Shown here piece by piece: positions 41,112-49,015 of a stretch of DNA of 64,000 nucleotides. Each line of letters starts with the position of its first letter. The first letter of the stretch is position 1. The translations under genes were made by a program, and so were the position numbers. A model generated the notes under the pieces. That model did no database searches. It saw only the letters and a list, made by a program, of their open reading frames with translations, and was not told the DNA's origin. The stretch comes from Fibrobacter sp. UWB16 (lineage in GTDB: Bacteria; Fibrobacterota; Fibrobacteria; Fibrobacterales; Fibrobacteraceae): NCBI RefSeq assembly GCF_900215325.1, contig NZ_OCMS01000003.1, positions 496,001 through 560,000 of the forward strand, read 5' to 3'.

Positions 41112-43616
41112 GTGATTCGCTCAAAAAAATGGATAAAAGAGATTCTTTCTCTGACTGCAATTTTTGGTACAGCTTTTGTTATTGGCTGTGCCGAAGAAAA
41201 TGCCGATGCTGCATTTAATGCTCCGAGTTCTAATATACCTGGGCAGCAGTGCCAAGTGCCGGGTACATGCAATGATACGATCATTAACGGCAATGATACG
41301 AGCGTAATACCACTGAATCCACATACAGATACCATTATAAGGGTTATTGGCACAGATACTATTACTGAAACTATTGTTGTTTATCTTCCTGATGACACAA
41401 CTCTTCGTTGGGTCGGACAGTCTGCATTGCGTATAACGGAAATTGCTCCGTTGAACATGGACTGGCTGGACGAAAATGGCGATGATCCGTCCTGGGTGGA
41501 AATTTACAACTCTAGTGATAAAGATATTGACCTAGAGGGCTACACACTTGTTGAAAATGTGAAGAACTTGCGCAAGTGGGTTTTTGGTAGCAATATTATT
41601 AAGGCGAAGTCTTTTAGAGTTGTCTTCTGCGACAGGAAAGATATTTCCGCTGTGGAAAGTGCCGATATCGGCGATCGCCATACGCGTCCGCACACGAACT
41701 GGAAGCTGGATAAAGACGGCGGTACGATTTACTTGATCGACAGATACAATGGAATCCGCGACTCGGTTGCTTATCCGCAATTGTTGGGTGGCCTCAGCTG
41801 GGGTATCGTCGATGGTGGCTATTGGAAGTTCTTTGATAAGCCGACTCCGGAAAAGCCGAATACAGAATCCAAGGCTTATGATGAAATCGTTCCTGCTGCG
41901 GATATGAGCGGACTCAAGGCCGGTTTCTATAACGATGCTTTTACTCTGAATCCGCCGGCTCTTGAAGATGGCGTGAAACTCCGCTGCACGACAGATGGTT
42001 CTGTGCCGACTGAAAATTCTCCGGAATTCAATTCCCCGAAGACGATTGACCATAGCATGGCTTTCCGTTGCGCAACGTTCAAGAAGAGTGCTCTTTCGAA
42101 CAAGGTTACGACTCGCACGTTCTTTGTGGACGAAGATGTCGTAAAGATGCCTGTTGTCGCCATTAGCGTGGATTCCAGCTTCTTCCGTGAACATTACATC
42201 AAGACGAGCTGCGACGCTCCGAAGGGTTGCAAGGACAGTGCTGGCCTTTATGCTGATGTAGAACTTCCGATTCATGTGGAATATTTTGAAAAGGGTTCTT
42301 CTACAAAGGATGGCGCTACCTGGGAAATGGATGCAGGCATCTCGTTGATGGGTGGATATAGCCGCTTGAATGATAAGAAGTCTGTTTCTATCCACCTTCG
42401 TGAAGGTTACGAAGACGGTAGTGTCAATTATCCGTTGTTTGAAACCCGCAAGGGCGTGAATGACAAGTATAGGGCATTTAACCTCCGTAATAACGGTAAC
42501 CGTTTTGTCAGTGACTACATTGAAGATGCTATGGGCGGCGCTCTCCTCGAAGGTACTAGCGTAGACTATCAGAGAAGCCGTCAGGTCGTGGTGTTCTATA
42601 ATGGCAAGTATTATGGTATTCACGACATGCGCGAACGTTTCAACAAGCATTATGTAGAAACGAACTACAAGATTGAATCGAGCTCCGTGAACTTTATCAA
42701 GCACTTGGGCCAGGAAGTTGAAGCCAGCAACGGTACGACGGATGCTTACTTGGCAATGCTTAGCTTTGTTGCCAAGAACGATTTCTCCGGCGAAAATAAT
42801 GCAAATTACGCAACGGTGAAGACGATGCTCGATGTGGGCAACTTGGCGGACTACATGGCTGCTGAAATTTATATCCACAATGGTGACTGGCCGAATAACA
42901 ATGTGCGTGCCTGGTCTGCTCCGGAACATCCGTGGAAGTTCATGGTTTATGACCTTGACCACGGCTTTGACTGGACTTGGGGCGTGAACAATAAGGAATT
43001 CACCCAGGAAACTAATATGTTTGAATGGATCAAGAAGGGTGGTGGAAACAAGCCGTGCAAGGTAGAAGGCTGCTTTGCAAATCTCTATATCCAGCTCATC
43101 AAGAATCCGGAATTCAAGCGCATGTTCATTAACCGTTCTGCTGTGATGTTCAATAGCTATACGAACTTTGCTAACGTGACTAAGATCGTCAACGCTATGA
43201 CGGCGACAATCGATGCTGACGAAATGACGCGCGACCTTGCTAAGTTCAAGCAGGACCAGAAATGGTATGAAAACTCTTGCGGTCATGGATTTGACAAGAC
43301 TGGTTCTTGCATGAAGGAATGGGCTGAAAAACGCGATCCTAAGGTTATTCGTGAATACGAAGAAGAATTCGGTTTGAGCGGTACGGCTTCTGTGACTATC
43401 GCTGCATCTGGCAAGGGCACGGTGCTTATGGAAGGAGCTGCACTCCCGAATGGTGCTACGAGTTACAAGGGCAAGTTCTTTGTGGGTAACCCGATTCTCT
43501 TGACGGCTGTCCCTGATGCTGGTTCTGTGTTTACTGGCTGGAGTGATGGCGTCACTGACAATCCTCGCTTGGTTGAACCGACGGAAGGAGCTTCCTTTAC
43601 CGCTAAGTTCCAGTAA
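41112..43616 (+). CDS. CotH-type kinase lipoprotein with lamin-tail and repeat domains, 834 aa
   Basis: The N-terminus MIRSKKWIKEILSLTAIFGT with lipobox VIGC marks a lipoprotein; GTG 41112 has AGGTGG six bases before it, whereas GTG 41103 is in-frame but lacks a site. Domains seem to be a lamin-tail-like fold (about 106-225; LRITEIAPLNMDWLDENGDD, SWVEIYNSSDKDIDLEGYTL), a chitobiase-C-like strand set (about 279-325), a CotH kinase-like domain (about 345-690, with YDLDHGFDWTW near 611-621) and a divergent InlB-type repeat (about 756-834). CotH proteins are protein kinases in spore coats, and secreted forms occur near cellulose-degrading systems; substrate here is unknown. Confidence 0.87.
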   Translation: MIRSKKWIKEILSLTAIFGTAFVIGCAEENADAAFNAPSSNIPGQQCQVPGTCNDTIINGNDTSVIPLNPHTDTIIRVIGTDTITETIVVYLPDDTTLRWVGQSALRITEIAPLNMDWLDENGDDPSWVEIYNSSDKDIDLEGYTLVENVKNLRKWVFGSNIIKAKSFRVVFCDRKDISAVESADIGDRHTRPHTNWKLDKDGGTIYLIDRYNGIRDSVAYPQLLGGLSWGIVDGGYWKFFDKPTPEKPNTESKAYDEIVPAADMSGLKAGFYNDAFTLNPPALEDGVKLRCTTDGSVPTENSPEFNSPKTIDHSMAFRCATFKKSALSNKVTTRTFFVDEDVVKMPVVAISVDSSFFREHYIKTSCDAPKGCKDSAGLYADVELPIHVEYFEKGSSTKDGATWEMDAGISLMGGYSRLNDKKSVSIHLREGYEDGSVNYPLFETRKGVNDKYRAFNLRNNGNRFVSDYIEDAMGGALLEGTSVDYQRSRQVVVFYNGKYYGIHDMRERFNKHYVETNYKIESSSVNFIKHLGQEVEASNGTTDAYLAMLSFVAKNDFSGENNANYATVKTMLDVGNLADYMAAEIYIHNGDWPNNNVRAWSAPEHPWKFMVYDLDHGFDWTWGVNNKEFTQETNMFEWIKKGGGNKPCKVEGCFANLYIQLIKNPEFKRMFINRSAVMFNSYTNFANVTKIVNAMTATIDADEMTRDLAKFKQDQKWYENSCGHGFDKTGSCMKEWAEKRDPKVIREYEEEFGLSGTASVTIAASGKGTVLMEGAALPNGATSYKGKFFVGNPILLTAVPDAGSVFTGWSDGVTDNPRLVEPTEGASFTAKFQ

Positions 43617-43687
43617 TTGAAACCGGCGTGAGAGGCGCTTTATCGAGAAGCTTTTTATCGAGATGCGCCGCCGCTTATGGTGAAATT

Positions 43688-43721
43688 CGCGGCCTGGATA
43701 TAGATCCAGGTCGCTTTTTAT
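43688..43721 (+). terminator. terminator of the CotH gene
   Basis: CCTGGAT (43693-43699) pairs with ATCCAGG (43704-43710), extended by CGC/GCG-type pairs, and is followed by TTTTTATTT. The ubiE -10 box follows at once. Confidence 0.8.
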
Positions 43722-43724
43722 TTC

Positions 43725-43730
43725 TACATT
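43725..43730 (+). promoter_or_regulatory. -10 box directly before ubiE
   Basis: TACATT ends 7 bases before the ATG at 43738, with no Shine-Dalgarno site. The upstream -35 region is taken up by the terminator hairpin, so support is modest. Confidence 0.4.
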
Positions 43731-43737
43731 TTGCTAT

Positions 43738-44505
43738 ATGAAAAGTCCCGTGCGTAAGATGTTCGATGGCATTGCGAGCCGTTACGATTTTCTGAATCAC
43801 TTTCTGAGTTGTTATCAGGATGTGCTGTGGCGCAGGTATTGCTGCAAGCGTCTGAAAAAGATGATGGCTGCGGGCATGCTCGCGGAAAAGTCGATTGACG
43901 AGATGCCGCGCGATTTGAATAAAGTTCGCTTGCTCGATTTGTGCGGGGGTACGGGCGATTTTGCCAACACGTTCCGCAAAATTTTCGAATCTGGTTGCGT
44001 GTGTGCGCGCGATTTTGTCGTGGACCCTGCTGTAATCGGTGATTTTTCGTACGGGATGCTTGCCGAAGTCAAGCCGAAGAAAATCGATGCGCATGCGGTG
44101 CAACTCGATGCCATGAAAATGCCTTTTGCAGAACGCCAGTTTGACGTGATTCTGAACGGCTTTGGCATGCGTAACGTGCCTGACGCCCGTGGCGCCTTGC
44201 TGGAATCGTATCGTGTGCTCGATGAAGGCGGTTACCTTTGCGTTTTGGAATTTTTCTCGCCAAGGAATTTGTTCAACAAGTTCTTCTATAAAGTGCTTGC
44301 GCCGCTGTTCATCCCGGTGATGGGCGCCTTCTTTAGCGGCAAGCGCGACGCCTATGAATATCTGGTGAACTCGATTATTCGCTTTTTGCCGGTCGATCAG
44401 TTCTGCAAAATGGCCGAAGAATGCGGCTTTGAAGTCAAGCAAGTCAAGATGTTTGATGGCGGAATTTCGTTTGGCGTGTTCTTGCACAAGCCGGGTAAAG
44501 CATGA
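43738..44505 (+). CDS. ubiE: UbiE/MenG-family demethylmenaquinone methyltransferase
   Basis: This SAM-dependent methyltransferase carries out the last step of menaquinone synthesis, methylating the ring of demethylmenaquinone. The SAM motif is LLDLCGGTGDFANTF, and NGFGMRNVPDARGALLESYR and ISFGVFLHKPG fit the family. Compared with typical members it has extra residues after the SAM motif (about 85-110, including a run of Cys residues), so some divergence exists. It begins a cluster whose next genes are ubiX-like and ubiA-like, and it overlaps the ubiX start by four bases (ATGA). Confidence 0.93.
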   Translation: MKSPVRKMFDGIASRYDFLNHFLSCYQDVLWRRYCCKRLKKMMAAGMLAEKSIDEMPRDLNKVRLLDLCGGTGDFANTFRKIFESGCVCARDFVVDPAVIGDFSYGMLAEVKPKKIDAHAVQLDAMKMPFAERQFDVILNGFGMRNVPDARGALLESYRVLDEGGYLCVLEFFSPRNLFNKFFYKVLAPLFIPVMGAFFSGKRDAYEYLVNSIIRFLPVDQFCKMAEECGFEVKQVKMFDGGISFGVFLHKPGKA

Positions 44506-45158
44506 GCCACTTTGTGCTTGGAGTGACGGGCGCTAGCGGCAGCATTTATGCGACCCGTACGGCGATGTACTTGCAGCGTTTTGGCCATGAGGTTACGCTC
44601 ATCGTAACGCACCCGGGCAAACAGGTTCTCGAATACGAAGGCCAAAGTGCGCTTTTCGACTATTGCAAAGACGTGCGCAACGTGGATGATTTTTTTGCGG
44701 AATGCGCGAGCGGTTCTAGCGATATTGCAGGCATGGCTGTGGTGCCGTGCTCCATGGGAACGCTCGGGCGCATTGCGGCTGGGACTTCGGACAACTTGCT
44801 TGTGCGCGCGGCGGATGTTTGCCTCAAGGAACGCAGGCCACTTGTGATTGTGCCGCGCGAGATGCCGTACAACTTGATCCACATCGAGAATATGAAGCGA
44901 GTGACTTTGGCGGGCGCGGTCGTGATTTCGGCGTCGCCGCAGTTCTACAGCAAGCCTCAAACCATTGAAGAACTTGTGGATTCCGTCGTCGCGAAAATCC
45001 TAAAGCACTTGGGCGTGGAACAATCGCTTGTTGCAAGTGTTGCTAAAGTGTGGAATGGCGATGAAAGGGAGATTCCCGCTCCCCGGAACAAGTCCGGGGC
45101 AAGCTCAAGCGGGAATGACAAATCCACGGAGGCGGGAACGACAACCAATGACCAATAA
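44502..45158 (+). CDS. ubiX: UbiX-family flavin prenyltransferase (MqnM-like)
   Basis: UbiX proteins make prenylated FMN, the cofactor of UbiD-type decarboxylases; in the futalosine pathway this supports removal of a carboxyl from the naphthoate ring. Family motifs are VLGVTGASGSIYATRTAMYL, AVVPCSMGTLGRIAAGTSDN and PLVIVPREMPYNLIHIENMK. The last about 35 residues, after KVWNGD, are encoded by a GC-rich palindromic repeat and an AT-rich repeat, not by conserved sequence. No ubiD gene is adjacent. It overlaps ubiE by four bases and is followed by the ubiA-like gene. Confidence 0.9.
   Translation: MSHFVLGVTGASGSIYATRTAMYLQRFGHEVTLIVTHPGKQVLEYEGQSALFDYCKDVRNVDDFFAECASGSSDIAGMAVVPCSMGTLGRIAAGTSDNLLVRAADVCLKERRPLVIVPREMPYNLIHIENMKRVTLAGAVVISASPQFYSKPQTIEELVDSVVAKILKHLGVEQSLVASVAKVWNGDEREIPAPRNKSGASSSGNDKSTEAGTTTNDQ
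45066..45120. repeat. GC-rich palindrome within the ubiX 3' end
   Basis: GGGAGATTCCCGCT at 45067-45080 and GCGGGAATGACA at 45109-45120 are the two arms, with a nested CCCCGGA/TCCGGGG hairpin between. It is translated as part of the UbiX tail. A further CGGAGGCGGGAACGAC follows at 45126. Confidence 0.85.
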
Positions 45159-45179
45159 CTATTGACTAACAGCTAAACC

Positions 45180-46070
45180 ATGAATAAAATCCTTGAATTT
45201 ACACATCTTGTCCGTTTGAGCCATTCGCTGTTTGCGATGCCTTTTGCGATTGGTTCCATGTGGGTCGCGGCAAACGGTTTCCGCGACATGAGCGCTTTTG
45301 AAACTGCCCGCATTATCGTGCTTATTGTGCTTTGCATGGTGACCGCCCGTAACAGTGCCATGAGCTTTAACCGCATTGCAGACGCCAAGTTCGATGCGGA
45401 GAATCCGCGGACGGCAAAGCGCCATTTGCCGGCAGGGCGACTGAGCCGAAAATCGGTGATGGCGTTCTTGGCGTTGAATGGAATCTTGTTTGTTGTGTTT
45501 GCATGGATGCTCCAGCCGCTTGCTGGCGCGCTTGCGTTCCCGGTGTGGCTATTGCTGCTTTCGTATTCGTACTGGAAGCGTTTTAGCTGGCTTTGCCACT
45601 GGTTCCTTGGCTTTGCGATTGGCATGAGTCCGCTTGGCGCCTGGATTGCCGTTCGCGGTGAATTTGCCGTGTTCCCGATATTCCTCCTGTTTATTCTGAT
45701 GCTTTGGATGGGGGGCTTTGACATTATCTACGCGACGCAGGATATTGAAATCGACCGCAAGCAGGGCTTGCATTCCGTGCCCGCTCGCTTTGGCCTTGAA
45801 AAGTCCTTGCGCATTGCGCTGGCGAGCCATTTGGCAATGCTCGTACTTTGTGTCGTGTTCGGATTTTTCTGGAACATGGGCTGGATTTGGTGGACGATTA
45901 CGGGACTTATGACAGTCGCGATTGTCTATATTCACTTGTTCAGAAAGTCAAATGACCTGGATGCGATGAACCGCGACTTTTTCCTTGCGAACGTGGCCAT
46001 CAGCGCGCTTGTGATGATTGGTCTTATCGTCTGGATTTGCATAGGAGGTGACGTCAATGCCCTTTATTAA
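45180..46070 (+). CDS. mqnP: UbiA-family prenyltransferase (MqnP-like)
   Basis: UbiA-family enzymes attach a polyprenyl chain to an aromatic ring in the membrane. The first Asp-rich motif lies in NRIADAKFDAENPRTAKR and the second in YATQDIEIDRKQGLHSVPAR. Seven to eight hydrophobic helices span 296 residues. The usual alternative is 4-hydroxybenzoate octaprenyltransferase, but no ubiquinone genes are seen and mqnB/mqnD are present, so prenylation of 1,4-dihydroxy-6-naphthoate is more likely. The ATG comes 21 bases after the ubiX stop, across an AT-rich repeat. Its end overlaps the next small gene. Confidence 0.88.
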   Translation: MNKILEFTHLVRLSHSLFAMPFAIGSMWVAANGFRDMSAFETARIIVLIVLCMVTARNSAMSFNRIADAKFDAENPRTAKRHLPAGRLSRKSVMAFLALNGILFVVFAWMLQPLAGALAFPVWLLLLSYSYWKRFSWLCHWFLGFAIGMSPLGAWIAVRGEFAVFPIFLLFILMLWMGGFDIIYATQDIEIDRKQGLHSVPARFGLEKSLRIALASHLAMLVLCVVFGFFWNMGWIWWTITGLMTVAIVYIHLFRKSNDLDAMNRDFFLANVAISALVMIGLIVWICIGGDVNALY

Positions 46071-46278
46071 TCGCCCGAACGGAAAGCTCACGAATGAAGA
46101 AAAAGTGAAGATGTTTCATTTGATGGGAGGCGTTGCCGCCGTTTTAGCGCTTGTCTGCATTTTGCTGATTGAAACGGGTGCTGCTGGCGAACGCCGCGAC
46201 CTTGCCGACATTGGCCTAACAGCGATGATTGTGATGCTCGCTGTTTCGCTTATTGGTGCGATGTATTTTAAGAGATAA
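46057..46278 (+). CDS. small two-helix membrane protein, 73 aa
   Basis: The start ATG at 46057 has AGGAGGTGA seven bases upstream, a strong site that supports a real gene. Two hydrophobic segments (about 23-42 and 52-70) flank a short charged loop. It overlaps the ubiA-like gene by 14 bases, so translation may be coupled. I recognise no family. It may be an accessory of the quinone genes or just a passenger. Confidence 0.65.
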   Translation: MPFINRPNGKLTNEEKVKMFHLMGGVAAVLALVCILLIETGAAGERRDLADIGLTAMIVMLAVSLIGAMYFKR

Positions 46279-46285
46279 AACTCTC

Positions 46286-47203
46286 TTAAATTTCCAAATC
46301 CGCTGAGATAACGGTTTCGACGCTCCCGTCGTCACATTCAAAGAGCAGGCTGCCATCATCTTTCATGTCGATGATGCGGCCTGTTTTTTTGATGGATCCT
46401 TCGCCGGAATCCCGGTTTTGGTCGGTGCAGTGATGGTTTACGATGATGGTGCCGCGGGCGCCGATGAACTGGTCCATGCGCTTCCAAGCTTCGACCCATG
46501 GGCGAATGCCGAAGGCTTTGAACTGTCCGATGGCGCGTTCGAGATTCCCGATAAGCGCCTGCAAAAGCTTTTCGCGATTGACTGGATGCCCGAAGATTTC
46601 TTTGAGCGTGGTGACGGCGCGATTCAGGTGCGCATAATCGGCAGAATCGCTATTGACGTTTATTCCGACACCCATTGAAAGAGCCGGACGCGGCGCATCT
46701 TGTTGCATTATCATTCCCGCGGAAGCGGGGACCTCCCTCTTGACGAAGACTATTTCCGCGAGAATCCCGCAGAACTTGCTTTTGCCGTAGAGAATGTCGT
46801 TGGGCCATTTGACCGTGATTTTTGGCGAGTTAGCGTTTACCGATTCAGCGCAGTCCCGGTTTGCAATAGCAACGTCTTCTTGAACATTGTTGAATGTTTC
46901 TGCAAATGTGAGTGCGGCTACTTGTGTAATTTGTGCAAAATTACTTGCGGGTATTCCTTCGAGCGGAATCAGAATGTTGAAATAGAGATTCTTGCCGGCA
47001 GGGGAGTCCCACGTGCGTTCGTGACGGCCATGCCCATCGCTTTGAGAGTCTGCGACAAAGAGCGTGCCTGGTGCAATTTCACCAGAGGCCGCCATGGATT
47101 TCATGAGCTTGTGCGTGCTGCCGATAGTCTCGAAAAGATAAGCTGGTGCCCCGTTAAAACCCGTAAGCTGCCAGTCTGTGAAATTGCGTTCTTGAGAAAA
47201 CAT
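46286..47203 (-). CDS. birA: biotin--[acetyl-CoA-carboxylase] ligase (BirA, class I)
   Basis: BirA links biotin to carrier proteins such as the acetyl-CoA carboxylase subunit. Conserved parts are IGSTHKLMKSMA, SQSDGHGRHERTWDSPAGKN (biotinoyl-adenylate loop), VKWPNDILYGKSKFCGILAE and a C-terminal SH3-like domain. The N-terminal DNA-binding domain of E. coli BirA is absent, so it is a plain ligase. Two extra inserts stand out: about 20 residues before PKITVKWPND, and the segment KREVPASAGM, which comes from a palindromic repeat. Both are in frame and motifs around them are intact, so the enzyme may still work. Confidence 0.93.
   Translation of the reverse strand: MFSQERNFTDWQLTGFNGAPAYLFETIGSTHKLMKSMAASGEIAPGTLFVADSQSDGHGRHERTWDSPAGKNLYFNILIPLEGIPASNFAQITQVAALTFAETFNNVQEDVAIANRDCAESVNANSPKITVKWPNDILYGKSKFCGILAEIVFVKREVPASAGMIMQQDAPRPALSMGVGINVNSDSADYAHLNRAVTTLKEIFGHPVNREKLLQALIGNLERAIGQFKAFGIRPWVEAWKRMDQFIGARGTIIVNHHCTDQNRDSGEGSIKKTGRIIDMKDDGSLLFECDDGSVETVISADLEI
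46711..46742. repeat. GC-rich palindrome inside birA coding sequence
   Basis: TCATTCCCGC is followed by GGAAGCGGGGACCTCCCTCT and TG. Outside the loop it matches 26 of 28 positions of the complement of the intergenic copy at 40781-40815. On the minus strand it is translated in frame as KREVPASAGM. Confidence 0.85.
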
Positions 47204-47207
47204 TTGC

Positions 47208-47240
47208 TAGCCGTTAGTCGATGGTCATTAGTTATTAGAA
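47208..47240. repeat. AT-rich dispersed repeat upstream of birA
   Basis: TAGCCGTTAGTCGATGGTCA followed by TTAGTTATTAG. It abuts the birA start and must contain or overlap its promoter. Confidence 0.55.
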
Positions 47241-47251
47241 AATCTAGTAAA

Positions 47252-47316
47252 AGGAGATGCCCGCTCGGAGGCGGGCATGACAGGAACAGAGATGCCCGCT
47301 CGGAGGCGGGCATGAC
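47252..47316. repeat. two tandem GC-rich palindromes
   Basis: Two units of AGATGCCCGCTCGGAGGCGG (GCATGACA), starting near 47255 and 47290, are almost identical. Each forms a GCCCGC/GCGGGC hairpin. The rest of the gap to 47396 holds an AATTCAGAACTCCTAATTCC-type AT-rich stretch and no gene. Confidence 0.85.
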
Positions 47317-47396
47317 ATGGGTGGCGACTTTCGGTTTTTGCAGCAGTCTTAATTCAGAACTCCTAATTCCGAATTCATAACTGCGGCTAAGCCGCT

Positions 47397-47822
47397 CTAT
47401 TCGTCAGCTTGCTTTTCTTGTAGTTCTTTGAGGGCTTCTTCGGGGAAGATGTTGAAGAACTCGCGCTTCTTGTCTTCAAAGAGCTGGAGCATGCGTTCCT
47501 GTTCGAACTGCTCACGGTCGATGTTCTGCATGAAGAATTCGTCTTTGGCGAAATTGCGGCTCTGTATCGTCTTTTTGATATCTTCGGACAAGTCGACGTT
47601 GTCCCAAAGAATGTAATACGAACCGACAAAACCGTCTGCAAAAATATCAACGTTCAATTGTACGGAATTGCTTTGCGAAGAGTCCACCATCTGGACTTTG
47701 GTTTCGCGCTTTTCGGGGCGGAAAACATCAACGTCACTAACAGGTGTGTTTAAATCCTGTGCTGAGCAAAATGCTGTTGCACAAAAGAATAACATTACCT
47801 TATGTTTGAACGACAAAATCAT
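47397..47822 (-). CDS. exported protein of unknown function, 141 aa
   Basis: The start ATG (complement of 47820-47822) gives MILSFKHKVMLFFCATAFCSAQ, a signal peptide; a longer in-frame start is possible but begins without sense. The mature part is acidic and helical with a Glu/Gln/Lys-rich end (FEQERMLQLFEDKKREF, FPEEALKELQEKQ). No family is recognised. A minus-strand TATATT ends exactly 6 bases before the ATG, with TTGTTC 18 bp further upstream, so the message may be leaderless. It lies 186 bases downstream of tsaD on the same strand. Confidence 0.7.
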   Translation of the reverse strand: MILSFKHKVMLFFCATAFCSAQDLNTPVSDVDVFRPEKRETKVQMVDSSQSNSVQLNVDIFADGFVGSYYILWDNVDLSEDIKKTIQSRNFAKDEFFMQNIDREQFEQERMLQLFEDKKREFFNIFPEEALKELQEKQADE

Positions 47823-47828
47823 ATTTAC

Positions 47829-47858
47829 AATATACAATGAAAAATGCAAAAAGAACAA
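47829..47858 (-). promoter_or_regulatory. promoter of the 47397-47822 gene, possibly leaderless
   Basis: TTGTTC (complement of 47853-47858), 18-bp spacer, TATATT (complement of 47829-47834), then six bases to the ATG. Confidence 0.55.
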
Positions 47859-48007
47859 AGTCGTTTCGAAAAGCGCTGCTGAAAACACGGTTAAAAAGTC
47901 GCTAAAATGCGCCGGAACCGTATATGCAACACTTCCGTCTTGCGGAGTGTATTATATGCGCGGGGCTCTCGCCGTTCGTCTGTAGCTACGTAGTGGCGTT
48001 CTCTCGT

Positions 48008-49015
48008 CTAAAGAGCGAGCGGCATCCACGGTTTCACGACGTCGATGGATTCGAGCTTGCCCTGCAATTTGCGGCGGATGGCTGCTGCGGCAATCATCGC
48101 TCCGTTGTCTGTACTCAGGCTACGGTCCGGCACGCAGAAGCGGATGCCCTTCTTGTCGCAGTAGTCCTGCAAGCGGGTGCGCAACCAGCTGTTTGCACTC
48201 ACGCCACCGCCCATCACGAGCGTCTTCATCTTCGTTTTCTTGAGGGCGTTGATGGTCTTTGTGACAAGGCTATCGACAATGGCATCTTCGAGCGAGGCGC
48301 AGATGTCGCCGAGGTTCTGCTGGATAAATTCTGGGTCGTGCGTTTCGGTGTAACGGAGCACGGCGGTCTTTAAGCCGCTGAACGAGAATTCGCAGCTGTC
48401 GTGCGTGTGGAGCGCGCGCGGAAATTCCACAAATTTGCGGTTGTGGTCTTTACCGAGGCGGCTGATGGTTGCGCCTGCGGGGTACTTGAGACCGATGAGC
48501 TTGCCGCACTTGTCGAATGCTTCGCCGGCGGCGTCATCGCGGGTGCGACCGATGCTTGTGTACTTGAATCCCGGTTCTTCCATCACGAGTTCCGTGTGCC
48601 CGCCTGAGACGGTGAGCGTCAAGAACGGTGGTTCGATGTCCGGGTTAGAGAGCCATGCGGCGGCGAGGTGCCCTTCGAGGTGGTTCATGCCGTAGGCCGG
48701 AATGTTTAAGTCGCGGGCGAGTCCTTTGGCAAAACTAGCGCCAACGAGGAGCGGACCCATAAGGCCTGGGCCTGTGGTATAGGCAATCGCGTCGATATCC
48801 TTGAGTTCGATGCCGGCTTCCTTGACGGCGGCTTCGGCAATGGGGGCAATCTTTTGCAAGTGCGCACGGGCGGCGATTTCTGGAACAACGCCTCCGTAAA
48901 GCGCGTGTTCGTCAATTTGGCTGTAAAGCGGGTTCGAAAGAACTTTTAAGGGCTCGTCCTGTAAAACGGCGCATGCCGTTTCGTCGCAGCTGGATTCGAT
49001 TCCAAGCCAAATCAT
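48008..49015 (-). CDS. tsaD: tRNA N6-adenosine threonylcarbamoyltransferase TsaD
   Basis: TsaD, with TsaB, TsaE and TsaC products, forms t6A37 on tRNAs that read ANN codons. The start IWLGIESSCDETACAVL, the metal-binding HLEGH in YGMNHLEGHLAAA, the SGGHTELV segment and VMGGGVSANSWLR are diagnostic. The length, 335 residues, is normal. It overlaps the ybbR-like gene by four bases (49012-49015), so both form one unit. The partner genes tsaB, tsaC and tsaE are not in this window. Confidence 0.96.
   Translation of the reverse strand: MIWLGIESSCDETACAVLQDEPLKVLSNPLYSQIDEHALYGGVVPEIAARAHLQKIAPIAEAAVKEAGIELKDIDAIAYTTGPGLMGPLLVGASFAKGLARDLNIPAYGMNHLEGHLAAAWLSNPDIEPPFLTLTVSGGHTELVMEEPGFKYTSIGRTRDDAAGEAFDKCGKLIGLKYPAGATISRLGKDHNRKFVEFPRALHTHDSCEFSFSGLKTAVLRYTETHDPEFIQQNLGDICASLEDAIVDSLVTKTINALKKTKMKTLVMGGGVSANSWLRTRLQDYCDKKGIRFCVPDRSLSTDNGAMIAAAAIRRKLQGKLESIDVVKPWMPLAL

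Noticed and set aside
47252-47316. Tandem palindromes as a CRISPR array
   Set aside because: Only two units, with an 8-base gap, no spacer-repeat pattern and no cas genes. They match the dispersed palindrome family.
47929-47950. Hairpin ACACTTCCG/CGGAGTGT as the tsaD terminator
   Set aside because: The stem has a bulge and no T-run follows on the minus strand, so I do not list it as a terminator.
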